This document shows positions 25,935-34,498 of a stretch of DNA of 64,000 nucleotides, one piece after another. The stretch is from Citrobacter sp. 18056 (GTDB lineage Bacteria; Pseudomonadota; Gammaproteobacteria; Enterobacterales; Enterobacteriaceae). Each line of letters opens with the position of its first letter. Within the stretch, counting starts at the first letter, position 1. The stretch lies in the NCBI GenBank assembly GCA_902706235.1, contig CACSJR010000015.1:1-64000 (forward strand). The letters are read 5' to 3'. A program made the translations under genes and the position numbers. The notes below the pieces were generated by a model, which was not told the DNA's origin, did not search any database, and saw only the letters and a program-made list of their open reading frames with translations.

Positions 25935-26597
25935 ATGAATCTTCTTCAGCAGTTCACTCAGAATGGCTACCAGATCCTGCGCGATGCGGTGCTCGGTGCA
26001 GCGTTAAAAAGTAAAGCCATTGGCCCAGATGAGTTTATTTTGCGCCAGGGAGAAGAAATCGAAGCGCTGTACTGGATTACGTTGGGTGAATATACCATGC
26101 ATTACTGTGCCGGGAACGGTAAGACATTCAGCCTGGGCCAGCGTTTTGTCAGTGACACCATTATCGGTGAGATTGAATACCTTACCCACACCCCCAGCCA
26201 GTTTTCTGTGGTTGCCCACGAAGCGATGACGGTAAAAATCATCCCGCTTGCGATGATGGATAACCTGTTAACTCGCCATGCTGAAGTCGGTGTCTGGTTA
26301 AGCCAGTTATTGTCAATCAGCTATCAACGCGGAATGGCGAAAACCATGGAGCGTTTCCTGCAACCGCTGATGTTCAATATTGTCGCTGACTTGTATGACC
26401 ACTATCAGCAGCACAAACCGCTGGTGGATTTTTCTCAGGTTTACCGTGAAGCTGAACGTTTTGGCTGTTCCGAGCGGACCTATCGTCGGGTGATCACCCA
26501 GTTACTGGAAGAGGGATACCTGCACAAACAGGCCACTGAATATGTGATTGGCGATGTGGAGAAATTCCGCCAGTTACTGAACCAGCCCTCTAAGTAA
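25935..26597 (+). CDS. Crp/Fnr-family regulator (YeiL-like architecture)
   Basis: This 220-residue protein has an N-terminal cyclic-nucleotide-binding-like beta roll at about residues 20-125 (LRQGEEIEALYWITLGEYTM, VSDTIIGEIEYLTH). A dimerisation helix follows, then a C-terminal winged helix with the recognition region EAERFGCSERTYRRVITQLL. No Fnr-type cysteine cluster is visible; only two Cys residues are present. GAGAGGAG lies upstream of ATG 25935. The divergent layout with the nucleoside phosphorylase and permease genes, plus a palindrome between them, suggests it controls that operon. The effector may be a nucleoside or base, which is inference. Confidence 0.85.
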   Translation: MNLLQQFTQNGYQILRDAVLGAALKSKAIGPDEFILRQGEEIEALYWITLGEYTMHYCAGNGKTFSLGQRFVSDTIIGEIEYLTHTPSQFSVVAHEAMTVKIIPLAMMDNLLTRHAEVGVWLSQLLSISYQRGMAKTMERFLQPLMFNIVADLYDHYQQHKPLVDFSQVYREAERFGCSERTYRRVITQLLEEGYLHKQATEYVIGDVEKFRQLLNQPSK

Positions 26598-26624
26598 AAC
26601 CTGGCTTGACTGGAATATAAAAAT

Positions 26625-26646
26625 GCCGCCACGAGGGCGGCGCGGA
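26625..26646 (-). terminator. terminator between convergent regulator and betT-like genes
   Basis: A GCCGCC/GGCGGC stem with a 5-nt loop is followed, on the minus strand, by ATTTTTATA. It is a good intrinsic terminator for the betT-like gene and may also stop read-through from the regulator. Confidence 0.75.
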
Positions 26647-26650
26647 AGGA

Positions 26651-28648
26651 CTAACGAACCAGATGCAGGAAGTGAAGGTGTTTCTCATACTGGTCCAGAA
26701 TATCGTGGATTAACTGCTCCTGATTCCAGCCCATTACATCATAATCCTGCCCACCCTCTTTAAGATAAACTTCGACCCGGTAGTACCGATGCTGCTCATC
26801 CTGTTGTTCATCATTATCTATGGCCGCCAAGGCGAATGCGGGCGAGCTATAGCCACGAAGTCTCACTTCATAAATGAAGTTCAGTTCATTGCCTAAATCC
26901 ACCTCAAAGCGAATACGGTCATCCAATTCATCACCGATATGGCTCAGCGTGTTCTGTTTATTAAGCTCTTCCTGAACCAAAGACATCGCCGGTTTAATAA
27001 CCTCATCCATGAAGCGTTTAACAAGAGAGCGTTTTGGCAAATAAGCGATATTACGTAGCCGACGCTGCCATGGAATCGGATTGCGGGCAGCAGTCGGTGC
27101 AATCGTTGCCATGCTCTTACTCTCCCGTTTGGTTAAATCGCGACGGAGTGCCTTGAAAAGCCCGTAAATAGAGATAAGTAATATCACCGAAAACGGAAGC
27201 GCACTGGCGATGGTAACTGTTTGCAGCGCGCTCAATCCCCCCGCAAGGAGAAGAACTATGGCGACAAGCCCCATCAGTGATGCCCAGAAAATGCGCTGCC
27301 AAACAGGAGTATTGGCCACGCCACCTGAGGCTAGCGTGTCAACAACCATCGCTCCGGAGTCAGCTGACGTTACGAAGAAGACAATGACCATCGCCATAGC
27401 GATAAATGACAGTATCGAAGAGAACGGGAAGTGTTCGAGAAAATTAAACAGTGCCAGCGCGACATCTTGCTTGACGGTGGTCGCGAGATCAGTGGCTCCC
27501 TGATTCATGATGAGATTAATGGCACTGTTACCGAAAACGGTCATCCACAATAACGTGAAGCCCGCCGGAACAAACAATACACCAGTCACAAACTCACGGA
27601 TGGTTCTGCCGCGCGAGACACGGGCAATAAACATGCCGACGAACGGCGACCACGAAATCCACCACCCCCAGTACAACAACGTCCAGCCGCCCAGCCATTC
27701 ATTGGATTTAGGCTCATACGCGTAAAGGTTGAACGTCTTACTCACCAGCTCAGAGAGATATCCACCCGTATTTTCCACAAAGGATTTAAGGAGCAGAACC
27801 GTAGGACCCAATAGTATAACCAGTGCTAACAGAAGCACCGCAAGTATCAGGTTCAGTTCAGAGAGAATACGTATGCCTTTATCCAGACCGGACACAACGG
27901 AAATTGTGGCAAGCCCGGTGATAACCACAATCAGTATGACCTGCACTGTTTCATTGATAGGAACACCAAAGAGATGGTTAAGCCCCGCATTTACCTGTAG
28001 AACGCCGTAACCTAACGAGGTTGCAACCCCGAAGACCGTACCAATAACGGCAAAGATATCAACGGCATGGCCTATCGGACCATAGATCCGTTCACCGATG
28101 ATAGGATAAAGTGCTGAGCGCAGTGTCAGAGGCAGTCCGTGACGGTAGCTGAAAAAAGCCAAAATCAACGCAACGATAGCATAAATAGCCCAGGCGTGTA
28201 GCCCCCAGTGGAAGAAGGTCACCCGCATCGCCTCTTTAGCTGCAGCGACTGTTTCTGCAGTACCCACCGGCGGGGAAAGATAGTGCATTACCGGCTCGGC
28301 CACACCAAAGAACATCAGGCCTATGCCCATGCCTGCAGAAAATAGCATCGCGAACCAAGAGAGATAGCTGAAATCAGGCTGAGCATGGTCAGGGCCTAGC
28401 TTGATATCGCCATAGCGTGACAGGCCCAGAAACGTCACACTCATCAAAATCAACGCGACAGTCAGAATATAAAACCAGCTGGCATTGGTAAAAATTTGTT
28501 GCTGCAGTTGTTTGAAGTTTTTATCGGCAGCGTCAGGGAAGACAGCGGTAAAAACGACAAGAAGGATAATTAATAAGGCAGAGGTAAAAAAGACGGCTTT
28601 ATTAATCTGGCTTTTGGGTTTTATTGGGACAATTTCAGTTTCACTCAT
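26651..28648 (-). CDS. betT: BetT-like choline/betaine (BCCT) transporter
   Basis: This 665-residue inner-membrane carrier is close in length to E. coli BetT (677). It has about 12 hydrophobic segments. Characteristic BCCT signatures are GMGIGLMFFGVAEPVMHYLS in the second/third helix region and GWTLLYWGWWISWSPFVGMF, which holds the aromatic box for quaternary ammonium substrates. A long hydrophilic C-terminal domain (about 500-665) is the BetT-type regulatory tail linked to osmotic control. No betI, betA or betB lies beside it in the window, so it is a stand-alone paralogue. Substrate could be choline, carnitine or betaine. The 284-bp upstream gap to the toxin-antitoxin genes holds its promoter, which I cannot place. 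Confidence 0.9.
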   Translation of the reverse strand: MSETEIVPIKPKSQINKAVFFTSALLIILLVVFTAVFPDAADKNFKQLQQQIFTNASWFYILTVALILMSVTFLGLSRYGDIKLGPDHAQPDFSYLSWFAMLFSAGMGIGLMFFGVAEPVMHYLSPPVGTAETVAAAKEAMRVTFFHWGLHAWAIYAIVALILAFFSYRHGLPLTLRSALYPIIGERIYGPIGHAVDIFAVIGTVFGVATSLGYGVLQVNAGLNHLFGVPINETVQVILIVVITGLATISVVSGLDKGIRILSELNLILAVLLLALVILLGPTVLLLKSFVENTGGYLSELVSKTFNLYAYEPKSNEWLGGWTLLYWGWWISWSPFVGMFIARVSRGRTIREFVTGVLFVPAGFTLLWMTVFGNSAINLIMNQGATDLATTVKQDVALALFNFLEHFPFSSILSFIAMAMVIVFFVTSADSGAMVVDTLASGGVANTPVWQRIFWASLMGLVAIVLLLAGGLSALQTVTIASALPFSVILLISIYGLFKALRRDLTKRESKSMATIAPTAARNPIPWQRRLRNIAYLPKRSLVKRFMDEVIKPAMSLVQEELNKQNTLSHIGDELDDRIRFEVDLGNELNFIYEVRLRGYSSPAFALAAIDNDEQQDEQHRYYRVEVYLKEGGQDYDVMGWNQEQLIHDILDQYEKHLHFLHLVR

Positions 28649-28880
28649 ATCTTATGCATTCCATTTATCAGCCCGGAAGGGAGGTGTAACCCCTTTAGGG
28701 ATAGCAAAATACTGGTGTTGCCCGTACTAAAATGGGCTTTGTAGAATAAATCGAACGTTTACCGAATGGCAGGATCAGATCACGCAACATCCCCGGGCCT
28801 TCTTCGCGAAGTGGAGCCTCCAGTAACGACACATCATGTTTTGATCCGGAACGGAGTTGTTCGTTGATTTAACACACACA

Positions 28881-28906
28881 TAAATGTACACTTAAACGTA
28901 CATTTA
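28881..28906. promoter_or_regulatory. candidate Phd operator
   Basis: Perfect 9-bp arms TAAATGTAC and GTACATTTA flank an 8-nt spacer. The repeat ends 26 bp before the antitoxin start codon. Phd antitoxins repress their own operon by binding such palindromes, so this is a likely autoregulatory site. Confidence 0.65.
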
Positions 28907-28932
28907 AACCCTTGCCAAAAGGTACGCTTTGC

Positions 28933-29154
28933 ATGCAATCCATTAATTTTACTGCCGCCCGGGATAAACTGGCTTCTGTACTTGATGATGTTACCGCAGG
29001 AGAACCTGTCATGATAACCCGGCGCTCGGCCAAACCCGTTATTATTATAGACGCTGAACAGTATGAAAAAATGCAGAAAACGCAGGCAGAATCTGATTTT
29101 GACTGGCTTTTCGCAGAACATGGTAAAACCCTTCAGGCTCTGAAGAATCGATGA
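28933..29154 (+). CDS. phd: Phd/YefM-family antitoxin
   Basis: This 73-residue protein starts at ATG 28933 (MQSINFTAARDKL); AAAAGG lies upstream, and a TTG seven codons earlier is less likely. The N-terminal half matches the Phd DNA-binding fold (ARDKLASVLDDV, EPVMITRRSAKPVIIIDAEQ, YEKMQ). The C-terminal part, ending FAEHGKTLQALKNR, should be the flexible toxin-neutralising tail. Its stop overlaps the toxin ATG by 4 nt. It binds and neutralises Doc and represses the operon through the palindrome upstream. Confidence 0.88.
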   Translation: MQSINFTAARDKLASVLDDVTAGEPVMITRRSAKPVIIIDAEQYEKMQKTQAESDFDWLFAEHGKTLQALKNR

Positions 29155-29519
29155 TCAGTTTCCTCACGAGCAAAGATGTCATAAGCATTCATGACCGCAT
29201 GATATCAGCATATGGAGGTCTTGAAGGTTATTCCGATGCTGCCCGAATTGAAAGTATGGTTACCCGTATTCTCAATCGTCATGTCTATGAAGGCGAGCGA
29301 GATGTGTTCACTCTGGCTGCGGCTTATCTGCTGGCTATAATAGCCAGAGGGCACTGTTTTAATGATGCGAACAAAAGAACAGCCTTCGCTTCAGCTGCAT
29401 TATTTTTACGCCGTAATGGTATTCTTATTCAATACTCAACGGACCATGAAGAACTCACCGTCAAAGCAGCAGAAGGGGAGTTGAATGTGTGGGACATTGC
29501 TGAAAAATTACGAAACTGA
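29151..29519 (+). CDS. doc: Doc-family toxin
   Basis: This Fic-fold toxin of 122 residues has the usual Doc length (about 126). Doc toxins inactivate EF-Tu by phosphorylation. The Fic/Doc motif is clearly present as HCFNDANKRTA (about residues 67-77), including the His, Asp, Asn, Lys and Arg residues expected. The early helix ISIHDRMISAYGG and the GYSDAARIESM segment are also typical of Doc. The ATG overlaps the antitoxin stop (ATGA), so the pair is translationally coupled. It lies between the betT-like gene and a type VI secretion remnant, as expected for a mobile stabilising module. Confidence 0.92.
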   Translation: MISFLTSKDVISIHDRMISAYGGLEGYSDAARIESMVTRILNRHVYEGERDVFTLAAAYLLAIIARGHCFNDANKRTAFASAALFLRRNGILIQYSTDHEELTVKAAEGELNVWDIAEKLRN

Positions 29520-29704
29520 CACCTAATGCATTGATTTTGTTGGTAACAAAAAAACAGGATTTAACATAATGTTTATTAAGCGCCCTTTGATATGTGATTG
29601 ATACTTAAGGATTTAATGGCATTTTTATTGCGATTTTGCAAAACCATTCCTGCCGCATAGGCAGTACCTCTTTTTTCGGCCTCGCTCCAGCCAGGCGATC
29701 TTTT

Positions 29705-29878
29705 CTAACAGCAGCCCAATTTCTGAGCCATGCCTTTGATTGCTGCAGCTGATCGCCCAAGGCGATGCCCTATTTCTGCAACCGTCAGCTGGCTATAGTG
29801 GTTTTCGAGGAATTCCATTTCCCGGGTAGTCCAGCGGGCGCGGCTATTTCGGGGTTTATTCAGCTTACCTTGCGCCAC
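29705..29878 (-). CDS. small Myb/HTH-like DNA-binding protein, 57 aa
   Basis: This short gene starts at GTG 29876-29878; an in-frame stop lies two codons upstream and AGAGGA is about 11 nt before it. After a basic N-terminus, the sequence ARWTTREMEFLENHYSQLT and VAEIGHRLGRSAAAIKGMA reads as a helix-turn-helix of the SANT/Myb-like type seen in small phage and plasmid regulators. It ends LGCC. It lies just downstream of the VasL-like gene on the same strand. Its function is unknown, but the coherent domain argues for a real protein rather than chance. Confidence 0.6.
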   Translation of the reverse strand: MAQGKLNKPRNSRARWTTREMEFLENHYSQLTVAEIGHRLGRSAAAIKGMAQKLGCC

Positions 29879-29951
29879 GCTCTGTCAGTTCCTCTGAATT
29901 CCATATTCACTTATCCGCAATGGTTCACAAATCACAATATTCAGCCCTTTT

Positions 29952-31274
29952 TTACGCGAGCTCGCATATGTTCAATGGCATATTTTGTGCGTCCCGGGAA
30001 TAGCTCACGCAGTTCGCTATCAGTTGCCGAAACTGTTCTTCCGCCGGAACCGCACCGGCAAACGAGCTGGTGATACGCCAGACAATCGTCTTCAGTTCGC
30101 TGCCCGTCATGTATTTTCCTTTTTGCCTGTCCAGCGCATCAAGTTGTGCTGACAGCGCCTGTAGTTGCATCATGCCGTCGTGCCAGCCATTCAGCTCGCT
30201 TGCCGGCAGCGCTCTTGATGCCTGATAGCGTTCCCAACGCTGAACAAGCGCCCGGGTCGCCGGGTTATCCGGCCACAGCGCCTCCGCCTGAGAGACCAAG
30301 CCCCGGCCATAGCGAAGCCGCCAGCCGGGTGCCAGAGTCGTTATCCAGTTGACCTGACTGGACATACGCGCAAGCCACATCCGGGCATGCGTCTGGCTGT
30401 TTCTGGTTTCGCGGTAGGCTTCAATCTGGGCTGGCGTCATCGCCTCCGGCACCCAGGCGACGGATGCCGTCATGGCCTGTACCGCATCATCCGGGCTGTG
30501 AAGAGCCTGCCAGCCGAATACGGTGGCGGCGCAGAGTACCAGTGACGTAACCATACCGGCCACAAAAACAGGCCAGGGTTTTGGCGGCACCAGCTGTTCT
30601 TCAGCCACCTCAACCCCGATTTCCGGCTCTTTCTTGATGACATACACCATACGGCTTGCCGGGGCGTCTTCCGTTATGACCACGTCCTGCTCAGACACCG
30701 TGGTATCCGCTGGGGCATGCTCTGGCAGAGGGCTACTCTCCAGACGACTTAGCGCGCCGCGTATCAGCTGCATCACCGGATTCATCTGGCAGGCATGTTC
30801 GAGGTCCTGACGTCGGAGGATGTCCTTCATCTCCAGCAATCGCTTCTCAGCGAGTATCAGGGGCGGCACATCCGCAGGTCCCAGTGAAAAAGTGCGAAAC
30901 AGCTTCTGTACGCGCTGCAGGAGGCCGTTGATTATCTCTGCGCGGGCATGGACCTGCTGTGGCCATAACTGAGCCCACTGATGACTCAACAGCGCTGTCA
31001 GGATAGCCAGCCCCTCATTCAGGCCACTGACCCGCGCCAGATGACTGCGGGCAAGGGTGTACCAGGCCCCGGTCTGCAATTCCACACCGTTGACTTCAAA
31101 CAGGGAGAGAGACAGTTTTTCCACCTGCTTCCAGTCGACGTCCGGGCGTGCCGGATGTGTCAGCTTACTCATCTCTTCGCGCAGTGCCATAAACTCTGAC
31201 AATGAACGCGGGTCGCCACCGGTTCTCACCTGGCGGGGTTGTTCGTCATGCATGTTTTGGTTATCCGTGGGCAT
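29952..31274 (-). CDS. type VI secretion VasL/TssA-like protein
   Basis: This 440-residue protein has an ImpA/TssA N-terminal domain at about residues 20-135 (GGDPRSLSEFMALREEMSKL, then DWKQVEKLSLSLFE and DLQTG-like ELQTGAWYTLARSHL). A single transmembrane helix lies at about 233-255. A C-terminal VasL-type domain follows (PDNPATRALVQRWERYQASR, GWHDGMMQLQALSAQLD). TssA-family proteins cap or anchor the growing sheath; the membrane-bound VasL form probably sits at the inner membrane. The start is uncertain (ATG 31274, or ATG 31253, MHDEQPR). It is the last gene of a truncated T6SS operon. Confidence 0.82.
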   Translation of the reverse strand: MPTDNQNMHDEQPRQVRTGGDPRSLSEFMALREEMSKLTHPARPDVDWKQVEKLSLSLFEVNGVELQTGAWYTLARSHLARVSGLNEGLAILTALLSHQWAQLWPQQVHARAEIINGLLQRVQKLFRTFSLGPADVPPLILAEKRLLEMKDILRRQDLEHACQMNPVMQLIRGALSRLESSPLPEHAPADTTVSEQDVVITEDAPASRMVYVIKKEPEIGVEVAEEQLVPPKPWPVFVAGMVTSLVLCAATVFGWQALHSPDDAVQAMTASVAWVPEAMTPAQIEAYRETRNSQTHARMWLARMSSQVNWITTLAPGWRLRYGRGLVSQAEALWPDNPATRALVQRWERYQASRALPASELNGWHDGMMQLQALSAQLDALDRQKGKYMTGSELKTIVWRITSSFAGAVPAEEQFRQLIANCVSYSRDAQNMPLNICELA

Positions 31275-31338
31275 AAAAAGAGAGGCATGTTCAAGGTAAA
31301 ATACCGGTGCTACTCAGGCGACAAAGGCGCTCTGTGGT

Positions 31339-31812
31339 TCACTCTGGCAACACAGGCGCAATGACATCAAAAAAGGCATCTTCCCCGAACAGCACCCGCA
31401 GACCAGCAGGTTTGCAGACGGATGCATACGTCCACTCAGCACTTTCGGCCGAGCGCATGAACAACCGGCATAAAGCAGAAAACTGCCCTCCAACAACCAG
31501 AGTGACTTCCACACAGCCGGTCACGCCCTGTCCGTACAGAAATACAGGGGTGAATTTTACGATCCGGTTTTCATAATGAAGTGCAAAGCCAGAGATCGGG
31601 AACACGGCGCTGCTAATGAGGATTTCCGTTAACGTGCATTGAACGTCAGCGATGTGGATCCCCGTTCCAGCAAGCCAGGTTTCAATATTTTCCCTGAGTT
31701 CACCCAGGCGCTGGCGAAATTCGGCCATATCGACCAGCCCCTTCGTCGCGTAGTTATTCGCGCTCGGTTGCGCATCCTGTAGTTTTTGAAGAAATCGTGC
31801 TTTTGCTGACAT
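31339..31812 (-). CDS. T6SS-linked protein of unknown function, 157 aa
   Basis: I do not recognise a domain here. ATG 31812 (MSAKARFLQKLQ) is chosen; an in-frame ATG 60 nt upstream would overlap tssE. The N-terminal third is helical and charged, and the rest looks like an alpha/beta fold (HIADVQCTLTEILISSAVFP, VKFTPVFLYGQGVTGCVEVT). There is no signal peptide. It sits between tssE and the vasL-like gene on the same strand, so a role as a T6SS accessory or structural protein is likely from context only. Confidence 0.65.
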   Translation of the reverse strand: MSAKARFLQKLQDAQPSANNYATKGLVDMAEFRQRLGELRENIETWLAGTGIHIADVQCTLTEILISSAVFPISGFALHYENRIVKFTPVFLYGQGVTGCVEVTLVVGGQFSALCRLFMRSAESAEWTYASVCKPAGLRVLFGEDAFFDVIAPVLPE

Positions 31813-31849
31813 AAATGTATTCTGGTCTTTTGTCGGAGAAGGTGGCGGA

Positions 31850-32299
31850 CTAAATGTGATCCTGGCGGCCAAGGTAGTTTTGCTGCTTCATGTGTCGCAC
31901 AAGCACTCTGCCTTCCGGCATGAATTCCGTGCCATAACGTACCAGCCCGATCCCCTTAAGTTCAGCATCGATGGCGTAGCGCAGCTCACCGGGTATTTCC
32001 TGCTCAAGCAGAACGACATCAATGGATTTCAGGCGTGGCTCATATTTCAGCAAGACCGCAGACAGCGTCGACATCAGCTTATGCGCGGTGCCGGGAAGTC
32101 CCTGTAGAATGGTAGTCATATCCGGCAGACCGTAGTCTGGCAGATGTGCCAGAGTACCGGCGCGACAGTTAAGGATCCGTTGCATATTATCCAGCACCGA
32201 CAGGATGACCTGATTTTCTTCACTGATATTCTGAAGGTCTAGATCGCCAACAAAGTTACCGTAAAGCATCTCGCATAAAGAAGGGATATTTCTCGGCAT
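31850..32299 (-). CDS. tssE: type VI secretion baseplate protein TssE
   Basis: This 149-residue protein resembles phage T4 gp25 and forms part of the T6SS baseplate wedge. Diagnostic features are VLDNMQRILNCRAGTLAHLP, then DYGLPDMTTIL, and the later EPRLKSIDVVL (the gp25 ExR-type motif). The length fits the family. It starts 2 nt after the stop of the preceding immunity-like gene, so they are one operon. No other core genes (tssB, tssC, tssF, tssG, tssK, tssH, hcp, vgrG, tssJLM) lie in the window, so the system here is a fragment or continues elsewhere. Confidence 0.9.
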   Translation of the reverse strand: MPRNIPSLCEMLYGNFVGDLDLQNISEENQVILSVLDNMQRILNCRAGTLAHLPDYGLPDMTTILQGLPGTAHKLMSTLSAVLLKYEPRLKSIDVVLLEQEIPGELRYAIDAELKGIGLVRYGTEFMPEGRVLVRHMKQQNYLGRQDHI

Positions 32300-32301
32300 C
32301 G

Positions 32302-33399
32302 TCAGTGCTTCTCACCAGGATTGGCCTCGAATATACTGCCACCGTCATCGCGATCCAGCAGGCTCCAGCTTGCGGGTGTGAAGGTGTCGGGGCTGTAGCT
32401 GCCGTTGAAAACTTTCGCTTCAGGCATCTGACCTCCCGCACGAACATAAGCAAACTGCTGATGACCGCCAGCAAGCGTGGCCCATTGCCCGGAATGAGGG
32501 CATTTATCCCCTGTCCTGCACTGGATACGTTTTCCCTGTGCTTCATGAAGAAAGTACTCTGATTCATCCGGAATTATGCCGTCATAATAGCGGGTGTCTT
32601 CCCAGACCAGCCGCCATTGAACGTCACGATAACCCCAGCCTTCAGCCAGCAGCATGTCCTCATAAACCTGCAAGGGTGCATTCATTCCCCGGATGAAATA
32701 ATTATAAGCACCCAGATTTTTAAACCCATTAATGTCAGTTTTTATCACCAACAACTTATGATTGTACTGAATTTTCACCGGCTCCCAGATACCGTCACTG
32801 GGTACAGGCTCTCCTGTTTTGATGATAATATCTGTGCCCTCGGGAACTGGCGGTAAATTTTTGGGAAATACAGGGTATGAATATGTATGAAACACTCCAT
32901 TATATCGGTCAGAGTCCAACAGATAATCTGCTTCAAAAATATTGCAGACATTATCGTACGGAGGAAATAACAGATTATCGCCATAACACTCAGTCGCAAA
33001 TCGTAAATTATCCAGGGGAATCACATGCTTAGGATAGGGATCTACATGAACCCAACGTTCATGGCATGAAGCCCAAAAAAATGATCTAACAAGATCAATT
33101 GGCCTACTCAGATGGAAAAATTCTCCCGTCTTAGTCTGCCATACTTGACGATTCCCTACAGCCAGTTCTGACAGACCTTCATCATAAAGACGTAACGCAT
33201 CATAAATCCAGATAATAGCTTTTTCATTAAACCCCTCAGTTTTTTCTTCTGGCCATGTTTTCAGGGCTTCCTCGTATTTCTCAGCAAATTGTGCCCAGGT
33301 ATCCCGTTTACGTTGCCAGAGGCTATAACTACTGAGCCGTTGCAAGAGCCAGAAAAGGCGGCGTCGAACATGTTCATCCGTCATCAGAAATTTTGCCAT
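32302..33399 (-). CDS. probable T6SS immunity protein (Imm71/Imm72-like)
   Basis: This 365-residue soluble protein has no signal peptide. From memory its start (RRRLFWLLQRLSSYSLWQRK) and the Trp/Tyr-rich body (GEFFHLSRPIDLVRSFFWAS) resemble the Imm71/Imm72 polymorphic-toxin immunity families, often coded beside T6SS effectors. The C-terminal quarter contains CRTGDKCPHSGQW, a proline/tryptophan segment common near lysozyme-like T6SS cargo accessory proteins. The start ATG overlaps the TAA of a truncated upstream gene (TAATG), with GAGGG in place. It would protect against the effector of which only 14 codons remain. Family assignment is tentative. Confidence 0.5.
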   Translation of the reverse strand: MAKFLMTDEHVRRRLFWLLQRLSSYSLWQRKRDTWAQFAEKYEEALKTWPEEKTEGFNEKAIIWIYDALRLYDEGLSELAVGNRQVWQTKTGEFFHLSRPIDLVRSFFWASCHERWVHVDPYPKHVIPLDNLRFATECYGDNLLFPPYDNVCNIFEADYLLDSDRYNGVFHTYSYPVFPKNLPPVPEGTDIIIKTGEPVPSDGIWEPVKIQYNHKLLVIKTDINGFKNLGAYNYFIRGMNAPLQVYEDMLLAEGWGYRDVQWRLVWEDTRYYDGIIPDESEYFLHEAQGKRIQCRTGDKCPHSGQWATLAGGHQQFAYVRAGGQMPEAKVFNGSYSPDTFTPASWSLLDRDDGGSIFEANPGEKH

Positions 33400-33443
33400 T
33401 ACTTAGTACCCTCAGTGCTGGTCTGGCGGTCAATACGAGCGGC
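33399..33443 (-). pseudogene. last 14 codons of a gene cut by IS903
   Basis: Between the IS end at 33444 and the immunity-like ATG, the minus strand reads AARIDRQTSTEGTK and TAA, with the stop overlapping the next start as TAATG. This is the coupled 3' end of a lost upstream gene. Given the context it was probably a T6SS effector or adaptor. Confidence 0.55.
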
Positions 33444-34498
33444 GGCTTTGTTGAATAAATCAGATTTGAGGCGAGTTTCCCTGTAACAGCTCCGGCTCTC
33501 AGCCGATACGTTCACTTTCTGGCATACCTGCCTTCGTCATTTTGTTCAGTGCTCGCACCATGGCCAAAGCCTCTGCGACCTGACCATCGTAGTCACGCAA
33601 CGTCAGCGTACCACCGAACAACTGCTTTACCCTGTACATCGCCGTTTCCGCTATCGACCGACGGTTGTAATCTGTTGTCCATTTCCACCGGGCATTGCTT
33701 CCGCTCAGCCGTTGATTCGCAACAGCACGATTGCGGTCTGCATACTCACCGGGCCAGTAGCCCGCTCCCTTTCGGGGAGGAATGAGCGCGCTGATTTTCT
33801 TGCGACGCAGTTCGTCATGACATCGCCGCGTATCGTAAGCACCGTCCGCCGCCGCTGACCTGATTTTCCGGTGGGTCTGCCGGATAAGCCCCGGGAAAGC
33901 TTCAGCGTCCGTGACGTTGTTCAGCGACAGGTCCGCGCAGATGACTTCATGCGTACTCGCATCAACAGCCAGATGCAGTTTTCGCCAGATACGACGGCGC
34001 TCTTTGCCGTGCTTTTTGACTTACCACTCACCTTCACCGAAGACTTTCAGCCCTGTGGAATCAATCACCAGATGCGCAATTTCACCCCGGGTGGGCGTTT
34101 TGAAACTGACGTTAACCGACTTTGCCCGCTTGCTGACACTGGTGTAATCCGGACAGCGAAGAGGAACGCCCATCATGGCAAAAATGGAATCAATAAAGCC
34201 CTGTGCGGCTCGCAGGGTCAGGCGGAACACACGTTTAACAACCAGGACGGTGGTGATGGCGAGGTCAGAATAGCGTTGAGGCCGTCCCCGCGATGTGTGT
34301 GTGGCGGGCTCATACCAGGCCTGAATAGCCTCGTCGTCAAGCCAGAAAGTGACGGAGCCGCGGTTGATGAGGGCTTTGTTGTAGTTGCGCCAGTTGGTGA
34401 CTTTGAATTTCTGCTTTGCCATGGGACGGCCAGTGTTGCCGGATGATGCGTGATCTGATCCTTTAACTCAGCAAAAGTTCGATTTATTCAACAAAGCC
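33444..34498. mobile_element. IS903-group (IS5 family) insertion sequence
   Basis: The element is 1055 bp, with perfect 18-bp terminal inverted repeats beginning GGCTTTGTTGAATAAATC at 33444-33461 and 34481-34498. IS903 is about 1057 bp and makes 9-bp target duplications. The 9 bp flanking this copy (33435-33443 and 34499-34507) do not match. The flanks are therefore probably not an original target, and a deletion or recombination at the IS is likely. Confidence 0.92.
33499..34422 (-). pseudogene. IS903 transposase with in-frame stop
   Basis: The full-length frame would be 307 residues, the IS903 transposase length, from ATG 34422 (MAKQKFKVTNWRNYNKAL) to TGA 33499. Codon 134, at 34021-34023, is TAA where relatives have Lys (GEGEW-K-VKKHGKERRR). 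Downstream the frame is intact to the end (MTKAGMPESERIG). DDE-type landmarks are present on both sides (VIDSTGLKVFG and LAVDASTHEV, DGAYDTRRCH, RRSIAETAMYR). The premature stop should inactivate it, though the ends could be moved by another copy. Confidence 0.88.

Noticed and set aside
29765-30073. Plus-strand frame of about 100 codons downstream of doc
   Set aside because: It is antisense to the Myb/HTH-like gene and the end of the vasL-like gene, both of which read as real proteins on the minus strand.
33871-34446. Plus-strand frame of about 190 codons within the IS element
   Set aside because: It is the antisense shadow of the IS903 transposase.
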